A program made the position numbers and the translations under genes. From NCBI GenBank assembly GCA_947624305.1, contig CANQKC010000003.1:56401-120400 (forward strand): a stretch of 64,000 bases of DNA, read 5' to 3'. Positions 30,139 to 40,572 of this stretch are shown one piece after another. Below the pieces are notes generated by a model. That model was not told where the DNA came from. It saw only the letters and a program-made list of their open reading frames with translations, and did not search any database. The stretch comes from an uncultured Monoglobus sp. Lineage in GTDB: Bacteria; Bacillota; Clostridia; Monoglobales; Monoglobaceae. Within the stretch, counting starts at the first letter, position 1, and every line of letters starts with the position of its first letter.

Positions 30139-30609
30139 TTACCATCTGAAGCTTGCGAAGGCCTTATTAGCCTCTGCCATTCTGTGAGTGTCTTCTTTTC
30201 TCTTGTACGCGCCGCCTGTGCTGTTCGTGGCGTCCATGAGCTCGTTCGCGAGTCTCTCGGCCATCGTTCTTTCGCCGCGCTGTCTTGAGAACTGTGTTAT
30301 CCATCTGAGTCCCAGTGTCTGGCGTCTCTCGGGTCTTACCTCGATCGGCACCTGATAGTTGGCTCCGCCGATACGGCGCGCCTTAACCTCTAAGACCGGC
30401 ATAACATTGTTCATGGCGTCCTCAAAAACGTCAACGGGATTTTTACCCGTCTTTTCTTTTATAATGTCAAAAGCATCATAAACTATTCTCTGAGCGACGC
30501 CCTTTTTTCCGTCGAGCATGATATTGTTGATAAGTCTTGTCACGGTCTTGTTGTTGTAAACAGGATCGGGCAAAACATCCCGACGGGCGATATGACCTCT
30601 TCTTGGCAC
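30139..30609 (-). CDS. rpsG: 30S ribosomal protein S7 (GTG start)
   Basis: [48 protein letters not shown] upstream of GTG at 30609; ORF track start is over-extended. Confidence 0.95.
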   Translation of the reverse strand: MPRRGHIARRDVLPDPVYNNKTVTRLINNIMLDGKKGVAQRIVYDAFDIIKEKTGKNPVDVFEDAMNNVMPVLEVKARRIGGANYQVPIEVRPERRQTLGLRWITQFSRQRGERTMAERLANELMDATNSTGGAYKRKEDTHRMAEANKAFASFRW

Positions 30610-30748
30610 TTTCTTCCCCTCCTTACTTCTTAAGCGGCTTATCGCCGCCAAGGTACTCAATGTCTTTGATACACTGTCGCGCACATAGGTCATATATAGG
30701 GATTATATATAAACATATGCACACATTTTACTTTTCGCACGGCGAGAC

Positions 30749-31159
30749 TTACTTGGGTCTCTTTGTGCCGTACTTCGATCTTCCCTGTCTGCGCGTGTCA
30801 ACGCCCGAGGTATCAAGCGTACCGCGGATGATGTGATAACGCACACCGGGGAGGTCCTTGATACGTCCGCCGCGGATCATGACAACGCTGTGCTCCTGCA
30901 AATTGTGTCCTATTCCGGGGATGTACGCGGAAACCTCAATACCGTTTGTAAGACGAACTCTGGCAACCTTACGCAGGGCCGAGTTAGGCTTTTTGGGCGT
31001 CATGGTTCTAACCGAAGTGCAAACGCCTCTCTTTTGGGGAGAGGACTGATCGGTCGGGCGCTTCTTGATGGTATTCATACCCTTCTGCAGCGCGGGAGCC
31101 GTTGACTTTTTCTCAACCGTGGATCTGCCCTTTCTTACTAACTGGTTAAATGTCGGCAT
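30749..31159 (-). CDS. rpsL: 30S ribosomal protein S12
   Basis: [12 protein letters not shown]...[56 protein letters not shown]. Confidence 0.97.
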   Translation of the reverse strand: MPTFNQLVRKGRSTVEKKSTAPALQKGMNTIKKRPTDQSSPQKRGVCTSVRTMTPKKPNSALRKVARVRLTNGIEVSAYIPGIGHNLQEHSVVMIRGGRIKDLPGVRYHIIRGTLDTSGVDTRRQGRSKYGTKRPK

Positions 31160-31420
31160 ATGTTCACCTCCATGCATATAGATTTGTCGGCGCCTTTTGG
31201 GCGCAATGCGCCTAAGGAGCGACTTTAATATTATAACACATTATCCCTGTTTGTCAAGCATTTTTTGGAATTTGTGCGTTATAGCCAAACAAAGCAAAAT
31301 TTATTTTTCCCGCGCGGTAAACTTGCCCATATAAACACTTGAAAACCGGAGTTTTTTCTGATATAATAAAAGCGGTTCGGCAATATCCGACAAAAACCCC
31401 GAAAGGAGAACATGAATTCA

Positions 31421-32515
31421 ATGAAGAAAAAAACGCTTATAATCCTTGCCGCCGCGCTGCTTCTTGTCACGGCTGCGGTCTCGGCGCGGGAATATTGCAA
31501 AACCGTGACGGTCTACCGCCCCGGCGAGAGCATCGAGGTTCCCGGGCGCGATGCCGAGGCTTATTTAAACGACGGATGGTACGGCGCGCCGGTCGTGAAT
31601 ATTTACAGCGCCGACGGAACGTCCTCCTGCGTTTACGAGAGCGACGCCGAAAACTATCTTACAAACGGCTGGTACAGCGAGCCCGTGACTCTGCTCTACG
31701 ACCCGGACGGACACGGCGAATACATAAAGCAATCCGAGATCGCGGAATATTCCGAAAACGGCTGGTCAGCCGACCCGCCCTCAAGAGAGGGCCTGAGCGA
31801 GCTCCGCGGCACGATCGCGGAATACCTCGACGGCCGCGCCGGCGAATGGGGCGTTTTCGTAAAGCGGACCGACACCAACGAATATCTTTCGATAAATGAA
31901 AAGGCCTATTCCAGCGCGAGCCTGATCAAGCTGTTCTGCATGAACGCGGTATATTCCGAAATAAACAACGGCGAGCTGGCCGAGACCGACGAGATCGACA
32001 GCGACCTTAATCTGATGATAACCGAGAGCAGCAACACGGCCTTTAACCGCCTGACAAAGGTGCTGGGCGGCGGCAGCACTGTCGCGGGTTTTGAAAAGGA
32101 TGACGAGCTTATCAAGTCGCTGGGCTTTAACAACACACAGCACATGTCCGAGCTTGTTGACGGGCGCGGCCAATACGCGATATATATCGCGTCAAACCTT
32201 ACGTCGCCGATGGACTGTGGCCTGCTGCTTGAAATGATATATGACAAAAAACTGGTCTCGCCCGAGGCGAGCGACGCCATGCTCAATCTGCTGCTAAATC
32301 AGACGCGCAGATATAAGATACCCGCCTCTCTGCCCGAGGGAACGGTCACGGCGAACAAAACCGGAGAAAACAGCAAAGTGGAGGCCGACGCGGCGGTCGT
32401 ATATTCCCCGGCCTGCGACTATATAATATGCGTGATAGGCAACGGCGACATGTCCGCCGGCGTGGAAACAATACAAAAAGTCTCGCGCATGACCTACGAT
32501 TTCCTAAACCCGTAG
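31421..32515 (+). CDS. Class A beta-lactamase-like serine hydrolase with N-terminal sequence repeats
   Basis: SSASLIKLFCM (SxxK), ITESSNTAFNRL (SxN), TANKTGENSK (KTG); N-terminal AEAYLNDGWY / AENYLTNGWY / IAEYSENGW repeats. Confidence 0.8.
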   Translation: MKKKTLIILAAALLLVTAAVSAREYCKTVTVYRPGESIEVPGRDAEAYLNDGWYGAPVVNIYSADGTSSCVYESDAENYLTNGWYSEPVTLLYDPDGHGEYIKQSEIAEYSENGWSADPPSREGLSELRGTIAEYLDGRAGEWGVFVKRTDTNEYLSINEKAYSSASLIKLFCMNAVYSEINNGELAETDEIDSDLNLMITESSNTAFNRLTKVLGGGSTVAGFEKDDELIKSLGFNNTQHMSELVDGRGQYAIYIASNLTSPMDCGLLLEMIYDKKLVSPEASDAMLNLLLNQTRRYKIPASLPEGTVTANKTGENSKVEADAAVVYSPACDYIICVIGNGDMSAGVETIQKVSRMTYDFLNP

Positions 32516-32810
32516 GAGGCGTTCCGCGGCGGCATATGGGCATGCGCCCTACAATGTAGGGGCGGATATTATCCGCCCGCGGGACGCCGAGATCGTCGTC
32601 CCCTACGACCAAAACGCGCAAAACACCGTAGGGGCGGACGACCCCGGCCGCCCGTTTGGCTCCCCTTGAGGGGAGCTGGATTTCCGCCGTAAGGCGGAAA
32701 GACTGAGAGGGGATATAACCAATGAGAACCCCTCTCCGTCGCCTTCGGCGCCACCTCCCCCGAGGGGGAGGCAAAAAAACGCCTCCCTCTTTGAGTGAGG
32801 GGGGACTGGG

Positions 32811-32898
32811 GCCGGAGCCGCGGAGCGGGTGCGTTGCATCACGGTATTCCGTTTCCACGGATAAACGGGGCCACAAATCATTAATATTTGCGGACATG
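32811..32898. repeat. 88-bp direct repeat, copy 1
   Basis: GCCGGAGCCGCGGAGCGGGTGCGTTGCATCACGG...GCGGACATG; 84/88 identical to 33180-33267 by eye. Confidence 0.9.
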
Positions 32899-33179
32899 GG
32901 CGGACGACCCGGCCGCCCGGCCGAAAGGCTTCCCCTTAAGGGGAAGAGTACGGCTCCCTCCGGGAGGTAGCTGTCGCCGAAGGCGACTGAGGGAGATCGG
33001 CGCGCTTACTCCTTCCACCGCTATCGCGGTCCCCCTCCCTCAAAGAGGGAGGCGTTTACGACTCCGTTGCCTTTGGCGCATATCAGCAAGGGGCGAAGAC
33101 AGGCGGCATGCCTACATGCCGCCGCGGGCGGATAATATCCGCCCCTACGGTGTGATGAAATTCGTAGGGGACGGCTGCG

Positions 33180-33267
33180 GCCGGAGCCGCGGAGCGGGTG
33201 CGTTGTACCACGGTATTCCGTTTCCACGGATAAACGTGGCCACAAATCATTAACATTTGCGGACATG
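33180..33267. repeat. 88-bp direct repeat, copy 2
   Basis: GCCGGAGCCGCGGAGCGGGTGCGTTGTACCACGG...GCGGACATG. Confidence 0.9.
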
Positions 33268-33386
33268 AGCCCTCGACGTCCCGCCTCGCCCCTTGGGGAG
33301 AGGTGCCCGCGCAGCGGGCGGAGAGGGGTCCTATTCCCTATTCACTAATCGCTACGTTCACTAATCACTATGTTGAGGTGACTTTT

Positions 33387-33836
33387 ATGACAAAACCGGA
33401 CAAAGCTGAAAAACTGTTCAAAAGCGGCTATAACTGCGCGCAGGCGGTGCTGTGCGCCTTCGCCGAAGACTTCGGCATAGACGAGACGACCGCCGCGAAG
33501 CTCGCGGAAGGGCTCGGCGGCGGCATGGGCCGGATGCGCCTGACCTGCGGCGCGGTTTCCGCTATGGCGGTCTGCGCCGGGCTTATGCTGAGCCGCGGCG
33601 AGGCCGGCGACACCGAGACCCGCCAAAAGGTCTACGCGCTGACGCGAAAAATGGCCGCGGAGTTTAAAGAAAAAAAAGGCTCGATAATCTGCGGCGAGCT
33701 GCTGGGCGCCGCCCTGCCAAAGGACAGCGGCCCCGCGCCCGAAAAGCGCACCGCGGAATATTACAAAAAGCGGCCCTGCGCCGAGTATGTGCGCTGCTGC
33801 GCCGAAATATTAAGCAAAGAAGCCGCGGGCCTTTGA
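33387..33836 (+). CDS. C_GCAxxG_C_C family (putative redox) protein
   Basis: FKSGYNCAQAVLCAF...GLGGGMGRMRLTCGAVSAMAVCAGL...CAEYVRCCAEIL. Confidence 0.85.
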   Translation: MTKPDKAEKLFKSGYNCAQAVLCAFAEDFGIDETTAAKLAEGLGGGMGRMRLTCGAVSAMAVCAGLMLSRGEAGDTETRQKVYALTRKMAAEFKEKKGSIICGELLGAALPKDSGPAPEKRTAEYYKKRPCAEYVRCCAEILSKEAAGL

Positions 33837-33849
33837 TCCCGCGGCTTCC
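33820..33849 (+). terminator. Strong hairpin at gene 3' end
   Basis: GAAGCCGCGGGcctttgatCCCGCGGCTTC; no long T-tract. Confidence 0.5.
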
Positions 33850-33854
33850 CTCGC

Positions 33855-34148
33855 CTATTCCCTGCCCTCGAGCGCCTTGATCCTCTCGTCGTGGCGCCCG
33901 AGCTCCTGACTGTGCTTGCTGAGCATTCTGCTCATTTCGTCGATCTCATGGCTGTGCGAGTTGAGCCGCCTTTCGTGCTTCTCATAGTTCTGGTTAAGCT
34001 GATCGATCGCGTCCGTGAGCCGCACGATGTTCATGTTGAGATCGCTTATCGGCTTGAAGCATTTAAACAGCAGGGCGGCGAAGCCTCCCACCGTTACGAG
34101 CGCCGCGATAAGCATGCCCAGAAACTCGCTGCTGTTCATTTGTATCAC
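33855..34148 (-). CDS. Small TM + coiled-coil protein
   Basis: 97 aa; N-terminal TM (FLGMLIAALVTVGGFAALLF) and heptad-rich C-terminus. Confidence 0.6.
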   Translation of the reverse strand: MIQMNSSEFLGMLIAALVTVGGFAALLFKCFKPISDLNMNIVRLTDAIDQLNQNYEKHERRLNSHSHEIDEMSRMLSKHSQELGRHDERIKALEGRE

Positions 34149-34498
34149 CTCATTTTTTCATCTTTTTTCGCCCCGATAATATTATATTGCGTACGCCGTG
34201 CCCGCGTGTGCCTTCCCTTTTTGTGTAGTTTTTCGGTTTAAGCCTGTTTTTTAAGCCCATCGACAAGGCGCGGCCCCGTTTTTTGATTTAAAAATCACGA
34301 AAAAATAATAGTTACCAATTAATGCGCAACACGAAAAATATTTATTTACAAACGCATAAGTATATGTTATAATTATCGTGCGGCAGTGTATGTACACGGC
34401 CGCCGCGCGAACAGCGCGTTTTGTCATCGAAAACAATCAATTTCCAATTACAAACATCAACAATTTACAGCAAGGATTTGCAGAAAGGAAGGAAGTTT

Positions 34499-37400
34499 AT
34501 GAAAAAGTACAGGAGAAAGATAATAAGCCTGCTGCTCACGGCGGCAATGCTTATAACGGCGGTTCCGATCCTGGCCGCGCCCGACGGGGATGATTACCCC
34601 TCCGCGCCCGATGAGATCGCGCAAACCGAAGCAACAGCCGCGGAAGCAGCCGAGGCGGAAACAACCGAAACAATTTTAACGACAGAGCCCGAAATCGAGG
34701 CGATCGACACAGCGGCAAACGACGGTATCGAGCCCGCCGCCGAACTCGCGACGGCGGCTCCGACTCTTGACCCGAAAAAAGAGGCGATCTACATAGTCGG
34801 CGCGAATTTCCGGGAACACCCGTCCACATCAAGCATTTTTGATGAGGAAGTCCCGAATAAGCTGCTCTGGGTGGAATTTTCAAACAGAATTGATCATTCG
34901 GCGGATTTTGACCAGAAATCAAGAACATATACGCTCGACGGCAAATATTATCAGCTTGTTGTCAAGCGTCCCGAGCACGGCCCGAAAGACTCTCCGCATC
35001 CCGCCGCGACAATGATCCCGGACAACGGCATCGAAGGCGGGATCAGCGACCTGGTTACGACCGATAATACCAAACACCGCTATCACGGCTGGCAGCTCGG
35101 AACAGACGAGATGTTTGACAAAGACGACACGCCCGAATATCAAGTGGGCGAATATACCGTCAGCCTGATGAGACTTTATCCGGGTGATAATGAAAAAGAA
35201 GGCGAAGCCCTTATGAACTGCAAAAACAGGGCTTTGGTTAATGAAAAAACTCTTAACATCGTTCAGATCACATACACGCTCAGCGAAAATGACAAAAATA
35301 ATGGATATAAACTTATCTGCGCAAATCATCCGGGAGAGAAACAGACCGAAATAACAGAACTCGCCATGGTCGGCGACTGGATAACGATTATCGACCCGAG
35401 CCTTGACTGCTCCGAAGCGCAAGCCAAGAACGTGTCTATATCCGGTTGGAAAATCGTTAAAAGCGACGCGGAAAACGAGAACGCGGGCGCAACCGTTCCC
35501 GCGGGAAATAAAGACGGCACGGATGACAACCGGATAACACTCGAGGCGGTGCTTAAAGCGCCTGCGGATTATTCTTATCAATACCAAAGAAATGCTGATG
35601 ATGAAAGCACATCGGCTTTCCCGACCGCGCCTCCCGCGACATCCGAGGCTCCAAATCCCACAGCGCCCCCGGCGTCGTATAATATGCTTGCGGGCGACGG
35701 CAGCACGCCGAAGAATATCGAATATGAGGCTGATACAACGATCGAGCCGCTGACGCTTCGCCTTGTGAACACTGGAAATCAGCGCTCGTATATTCCCGTT
35801 TATTCATCGAACGACACCTTCACCGTTAAGGTGAAAAACCTAAACACAGACGATGAGGCAAAAAAGAGTTACGCCGACGGCGGCCTTGACGCGAATAAAA
35901 CTTTGTTTTATATTCCTTCTAAGGCTGATATAAAAAACGGTCATTCTAACTGGAAAAACTACGCCATCGTGGAGATCACGCCGAAAAAAGGCTTGAGCGT
36001 CGGAACGCATCACGGTCAGATATGCTCTTATAACTCAACCAGCCGTTACCTTGTTCCTCAAAAGTATGATATTGACATCACGATCAGCACGAAAGAGGTT
36101 GATATTGAGCCGCAGTCCACGACAAAACCTTACGGCAAAGAGCTTACTGCGGCGGATATAATTTGTGATGTTTACAACAGAAACGGAGAAAAGCTTGAGA
36201 CCGCCAAGACCGCGGCGGAACTGGGCGTTGTGGTCCAAAGCGAAGGAATGAGCGCGGATGCGGCTGTAAACGGCGGACAGCCATACACTTTTACCATCGG
36301 CGAAGGGCAAAGCTTCGGAAATTATAACGTGAAGCTAAAGGAAGGGTCCAACACCGGCATAACTGTTGAAAAAGCGACTCCGAAACTGCACAACGTAAAA
36401 GCGACCGCGGTCAACGACGGAACTAAGCTTTCGACGTCACACCTGTCGGGCGGATACATTAATCCGGATTCGCACCTGTCGGTAGAGGGAACACTTGAAT
36501 GGGTAAATCCCGAGTATGTTATCCCGGCCGGCACAATGGGAACTATTCAACAGCAATATCAATTTAAGCCGTCGGATAAGGAAAACTATAATGATCCCGC
36601 CCCTGCGTCGGTAACCATCACAGTTTCCAGCAGAGCAGACTCAAACCTCACTTTATCAAGTCTTGATAAGACCTATAACGGCCAAGAACAGAAGCCGACC
36701 GTTAGGTGGTCAAGACCCGGCTCTATCGAGATAGGAACAAATGTCGATGTCTTCTACAAAAAGATCGAAAGCGACGCTGACAGAGAGTTTGGCGCCGATG
36801 AGCAGTTTGATGAGGGAAACGGATATTTGGCTCAGGCACCCAAAGAGGCGGGCGTATACAAGGTACACGCCGAGACCAGTGCCAACAGTGATTATTATGC
36901 TCCGGATTCCGCGAACGCGATCATGACGATCAAGCCGTATACTCTTGAACTGTCACTTAAATCCGGAAGCGTAAAGAATAAAATGTATGACGGCACCACG
37001 ACCGCTGAGATAGACCCGTCAAAGGTTGGTTTCAGGAAAAAAGCCGTAGCCTCGGACGATGTTTCGGTCAAGGCGAGCGCGTTTACCGCGTCGTTCAGTT
37101 CGGCATATATTGAGCCGTTCAGCCCCAAGATCGTAACTGTTAACGTTAACGGCGAGAACGCTCTTGAGGGCAAAGACGCGGCGAATTACACGCTCGCGAC
37201 AGCCAAGCTCAGCACCACGGGATATATCTCGATCCAGCGTCCCATAAAGCTTGAGCTTAAGAACACCATTACAAAGCATTACGGCGAGACTTATTCGTTT
37301 ACAGCCAATGATTATAAAGCTGCGGAAATCCAGCCAAGTCCCGGCGGACTCGCGGCGAGCGACTCTATTGAAAACGTGCGCGCAACGCTTAAAGCTGAAA

Positions 37401-39937
37401 AGAACGGCGTTGACGGAGCGGCGGCAAACGCCCCGGTCGGCGAATACACCGTGACCGCGTCCGCTCTCAAGACCGATAATTACAATTACGAGATAACATC
37501 TGACGCTCTCGGAACACTCAGCGTTTTAAAAACACAACCGCAGGAGGTCTCGGTAAATGCGGATAACGGTTTGGCCGGAAACACCCTGCAAAGTCTTGAA
37601 GATGAGCATTTCACCGGCACGTTCCAAAATCCGTACAACCACGAGGACGTGGAAGGAACGATCGAATGGGTAGATCCGAACGAGGTTCTCAGTAAGGACA
37701 AGAGCGAATATGATTACAGATTTACGCCTACCGATTTAGAGAATTATGAACCTGTTACCGGAAAAATAAAAATTGTTGTCTCTGACAAAGAAAAGGCAGC
37801 GATCGCGGAATGGAGCGTTCCGGCCGCGGCGCCGTATGACGGACAGCCGCGTATCGCGACTATCAAAGCGGAGTCGCTGAACGCGCGCACCACGGTTGAA
37901 TATAAAAAGACCGATATAGAGCCGCGCGACATGGACGATGGCGACGGATGGTCGCCCGAACCGCCGGTAGACGCAGGAACATATTTGGTTCGCGGCACAA
38001 TTTACGCATATGACGATTTCGCCGATAATTCTGTTGAAGGAACAATAGAAATACTTCGCGCTGAGCCCAAAGGCTCGGTTACCGCGTCAAATGTGAATAA
38101 GTGGGCGCATCTTAGTGATTCACAGCTCACAGCCGACTTTACCGGAGTGGACAACAGTCCTCTTGTCGGCGAGGCGACATGGAATACTCAGGATGGAGTT
38201 TCTCCAAATTTGATTTTGGTAACTTCCGGCACGGAATATGAGTGGATATTCATTCCGGCAGACAAGAACTATAAGCCCGTGACCGGCAAAACAACCGTCG
38301 GATTTAATGTTGACACCCGCAAGGCCGAGGCAAAAATATACAATCTGCCGGCTAACTATGACGAGCTCGGGGATTACGCCTATGTGAACGTTGACGGAAC
38401 AAATCTCAGACCCGGCGACTCTGTCCGCTTCTACGGCGATGAGGAAATGTCAAATCCCGAAAGCTCAAGCTTTGCAATAACAGACGAAATTCAAGGATGG
38501 ACGCTTGTAAATATTGACGACGATGCTCTGAATGATCAAGGCGGCACTCTTTATCTGAACATCGAAGGTTCAACCGCCGTCGCTCCGATAACATACATTG
38601 CGGAAATAGGATTTACGCTTGACCCGGCTCAATTATATTTGAAGGAAGGCGAAAGCGCTGATATAACGGTTAAAAAATCCGACGACAGCTATGATATCAA
38701 CAGTATCAACTGGACTCTGGAACAGAACGACATAGCGGAGCTTCAGGGAGATAACTCCAAAGTCTCGATAACCGGCACAAAAGACGGTTCCTCAAGATTG
38801 ACGGCGAACGCGGAATTTAAACATCCCGACCCGGAAAAGGCAGACAAAAGTGTTGCGGTAAGCGGTAACGCGCTTGTTAACGTGACTGCACAGGAGCCGC
38901 CGAAGTATAAGTACACCACCAACGACGCGACGGATATTACCGAAACAGGCGCGACGCTGAACGGACACGTTGAGATAACGCTTCCCGAGGGCTCGACGAT
39001 CAATCCCGTGGCCTCGTGCAAATTCGAGCTTTGGGAAAACGGCAGCGACGAAAGAACCATATACGACTCTGAACTCTTCCTTAGGGAGAGCGGCGATTAC
39101 AGCGTGACGGTCGACGGCTTAAAGCCCGGCACCGAGTATTGCTACCGCGCGTTCGGAGCGGCGTCCGACGAGGAAGCCGAGACCAAGATGTTCACAACGG
39201 GCTCGACGCCCGTTCCGACGGAAGCGCCTTCGGCTACGCCCGCGCCTCCCACGGAAGCGCCTTCGGCCACACCCGCGCCTCCCACAGAAGCGCCTTCGGC
39301 AACACCCGCGCCTCCCACAGAAGCGCCTTCGGCAACACCCGCGCCTCCCACAGAAGCGCCTTCGGCTACGCCCGCGCCTCCCACGGAAGCGCCTTCGGCT
39401 ACGCCCGCGCCTCCCACGGAAGCACCTGCAACGGCAACACCTGCGCCTGCAACGGAAGCGCCTTCGGCAACACCCGCGCCTGTTGAGACGGCAACACCTG
39501 CGCCTGCAACGGAAGTGCCTTCGGCAACACCCGCGCCTGTTGAGACGGCAACACCTGCACCCGACGAGACAGCGACACCTGCTCCCGACGAGACGGCAAC
39601 ACCTGCTCCCGACGAGACGGCAACACCTGCACCGGTTGAGACGGCGACGCCCGATCCCGGAGCTCCGGTAAGATATGACGCGGCTCCCGTTCTTAACAAT
39701 GACACGGCGACAGCCACGATCACCAACAACTCCGGAAAGAGTGTTTGGTTCATCTCCGCGGCATACAGGAACGACGTTCTGATCGACATCAAGTTCGTCG
39801 AGGTTCCCGAGGGAACCAATCCGGTAAGCGCTAAGCTTAACGCCGATTATTCGGCTGACAACAGCGTTTCGGTAACGTTCTATCTCTGGGAGAAAGACAC
39901 TCTCAAGCCCTGTGCCGATCCCGTGCACGGCAAATAA
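34499..39937 (+). CDS. Giant secreted surface protein with MBG/YDG-like repeats and Pro/Thr-rich C-terminal stalk
   Basis: Signal MKKYRRKIISLLLTAAMLITAVPILA; repeated NKMYDGTTTAEIDPSKV / KTYNGQEQKPTVRW / APYDGQPRIATIKAE modules; PTEAPSATPAP repeats. Confidence 0.8.
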   Translation: MKKYRRKIISLLLTAAMLITAVPILAAPDGDDYPSAPDEIAQTEATAAEAAEAETTETILTTEPEIEAIDTAANDGIEPAAELATAAPTLDPKKEAIYIVGANFREHPSTSSIFDEEVPNKLLWVEFSNRIDHSADFDQKSRTYTLDGKYYQLVVKRPEHGPKDSPHPAATMIPDNGIEGGISDLVTTDNTKHRYHGWQLGTDEMFDKDDTPEYQVGEYTVSLMRLYPGDNEKEGEALMNCKNRALVNEKTLNIVQITYTLSENDKNNGYKLICANHPGEKQTEITELAMVGDWITIIDPSLDCSEAQAKNVSISGWKIVKSDAENENAGATVPAGNKDGTDDNRITLEAVLKAPADYSYQYQRNADDESTSAFPTAPPATSEAPNPTAPPASYNMLAGDGSTPKNIEYEADTTIEPLTLRLVNTGNQRSYIPVYSSNDTFTVKVKNLNTDDEAKKSYADGGLDANKTLFYIPSKADIKNGHSNWKNYAIVEITPKKGLSVGTHHGQICSYNSTSRYLVPQKYDIDITISTKEVDIEPQSTTKPYGKELTAADIICDVYNRNGEKLETAKTAAELGVVVQSEGMSADAAVNGGQPYTFTIGEGQSFGNYNVKLKEGSNTGITVEKATPKLHNVKATAVNDGTKLSTSHLSGGYINPDSHLSVEGTLEWVNPEYVIPAGTMGTIQQQYQFKPSDKENYNDPAPASVTITVSSRADSNLTLSSLDKTYNGQEQKPTVRWSRPGSIEIGTNVDVFYKKIESDADREFGADEQFDEGNGYLAQAPKEAGVYKVHAETSANSDYYAPDSANAIMTIKPYTLELSLKSGSVKNKMYDGTTTAEIDPSKVGFRKKAVASDDVSVKASAFTASFSSAYIEPFSPKIVTVNVNGENALEGKDAANYTLATAKLSTTGYISIQRPIKLELKNTITKHYGETYSFTANDYKAAEIQPSPGGLAASDSIENVRATLKAEKNGVDGAAANAPVGEYTVTASALKTDNYNYEITSDALGTLSVLKTQPQEVSVNADNGLAGNTLQSLEDEHFTGTFQNPYNHEDVEGTIEWVDPNEVLSKDKSEYDYRFTPTDLENYEPVTGKIKIVVSDKEKAAIAEWSVPAAAPYDGQPRIATIKAESLNARTTVEYKKTDIEPRDMDDGDGWSPEPPVDAGTYLVRGTIYAYDDFADNSVEGTIEILRAEPKGSVTASNVNKWAHLSDSQLTADFTGVDNSPLVGEATWNTQDGVSPNLILVTSGTEYEWIFIPADKNYKPVTGKTTVGFNVDTRKAEAKIYNLPANYDELGDYAYVNVDGTNLRPGDSVRFYGDEEMSNPESSSFAITDEIQGWTLVNIDDDALNDQGGTLYLNIEGSTAVAPITYIAEIGFTLDPAQLYLKEGESADITVKKSDDSYDINSINWTLEQNDIAELQGDNSKVSITGTKDGSSRLTANAEFKHPDPEKADKSVAVSGNALVNVTAQEPPKYKYTTNDATDITETGATLNGHVEITLPEGSTINPVASCKFELWENGSDERTIYDSELFLRESGDYSVTVDGLKPGTEYCYRAFGAASDEEAETKMFTTGSTPVPTEAPSATPAPPTEAPSATPAPPTEAPSATPAPPTEAPSATPAPPTEAPSATPAPPTEAPSATPAPPTEAPATATPAPATEAPSATPAPVETATPAPATEVPSATPAPVETATPAPDETATPAPDETATPAPDETATPAPVETATPDPGAPVRYDAAPVLNNDTATATITNNSGKSVWFISAAYRNDVLIDIKFVEVPEGTNPVSAKLNADYSADNSVSVTFYLWEKDTLKPCADPVHGK
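39211..39650. repeat. 33-bp (TEAPSATPAPP) and 24-bp (DETATPAP) coding minisatellite
   Basis: ACGGAAGCGCCTTCGGCNACNCCCGCGCCTCCC tandem units followed by GACGAGACGGCAACACCTGCTCCC units. Confidence 0.9.
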
Positions 39938-39947
39938 AGAGTAAACC

Positions 39948-39977
39948 ACGGCGGCCCGCAAACGCGGGCCGCCGTTT
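39948..39977 (+). terminator. Intrinsic terminator of giant surface protein gene
   Basis: ACGGCGGCCCGCaaacGCGGGCCGCCGTTTTGTTT. Confidence 0.85.
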
Positions 39978-40032
39978 TGTTTGACGTTTTTAAAAGTATG
40001 TGGTATTATAAGCATAAAGGAGCGTTAAAATT

Positions 40033-40572
40033 ATGAAGATGATCAAATGCGGCCCCGGGCATCTGGACGAGGCCGCGGAGTTTTACGACACAGTGACCGC
40101 CTATCTGGCGGAGCATATTAATTATCCCAAATGGACGCCCGGCGAGTATCCGGGCAGGGCGAGCGCCGCCGAGGCGATAAAAGGCGGCAGCCTTCACGCC
40201 TGCGTCGACGACGGCGGAAAAATCATCGGCGCGTTTGTCATCTGCGAGGACCCGCAGGGCGATTACTCGCGCGGGAACTGGACGCGCGTCCTTGAGCCGC
40301 ATGAGATCCTGACCGTTCACGCCCTCGCCTCCGACCCGCGGATATACCGCAAAGGCGTCGGCAAAGCCATGGTCCGCGAATGTGTGAGGATCGCGAAAAG
40401 CGAGGGCAAAAAGGCGCTCAGGCTCGACGTGGTTCCGACCAACACCCCGGCGCGGCGGCTTTATGAGAGCATGGGCTTTAAACATGCCGGAACAATGGAC
40501 CTTGGCCGCGGAATCCCCGAAATTCCGGAGTTTTGTCTGTATGAGCTGAATTTTCAGCCAGCGCGGCCCTGA
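40033..40572 (+). CDS. GNAT family N-acetyltransferase
   Basis: LASDPRIYRKGVGKAMVRECVRIAKSEGKKALRLDVVPTNTPARRLYESMGF. Confidence 0.92.
   Translation: MKMIKCGPGHLDEAAEFYDTVTAYLAEHINYPKWTPGEYPGRASAAEAIKGGSLHACVDDGGKIIGAFVICEDPQGDYSRGNWTRVLEPHEILTVHALASDPRIYRKGVGKAMVRECVRIAKSEGKKALRLDVVPTNTPARRLYESMGFKHAGTMDLGRGIPEIPEFCLYELNFQPARP

Larger units (their letters stand above)
32520..33310. repeat. Cluster of GC-rich dispersed REP-like repeats
   Basis: Repeated GTAGGGGCGGATAATATCCGCCC hairpins, CTCCCTCTTTGAG, GCCTTCGGC and TCCCCTTRAGGGGA palindromes, plus an 88-bp direct repeat. Confidence 0.85.

Noticed and set aside
39211-39650. Regularly spaced repeats considered as a second CRISPR array
   Set aside because: Contiguous in-frame 33/24-bp coding tandem repeats without unique spacers.
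39119-40015. Minus-strand Arg/Cys-rich ORFs over the repeat region
   Set aside because: Antisense translation of the Pro/Thr minisatellite of the giant surface protein.
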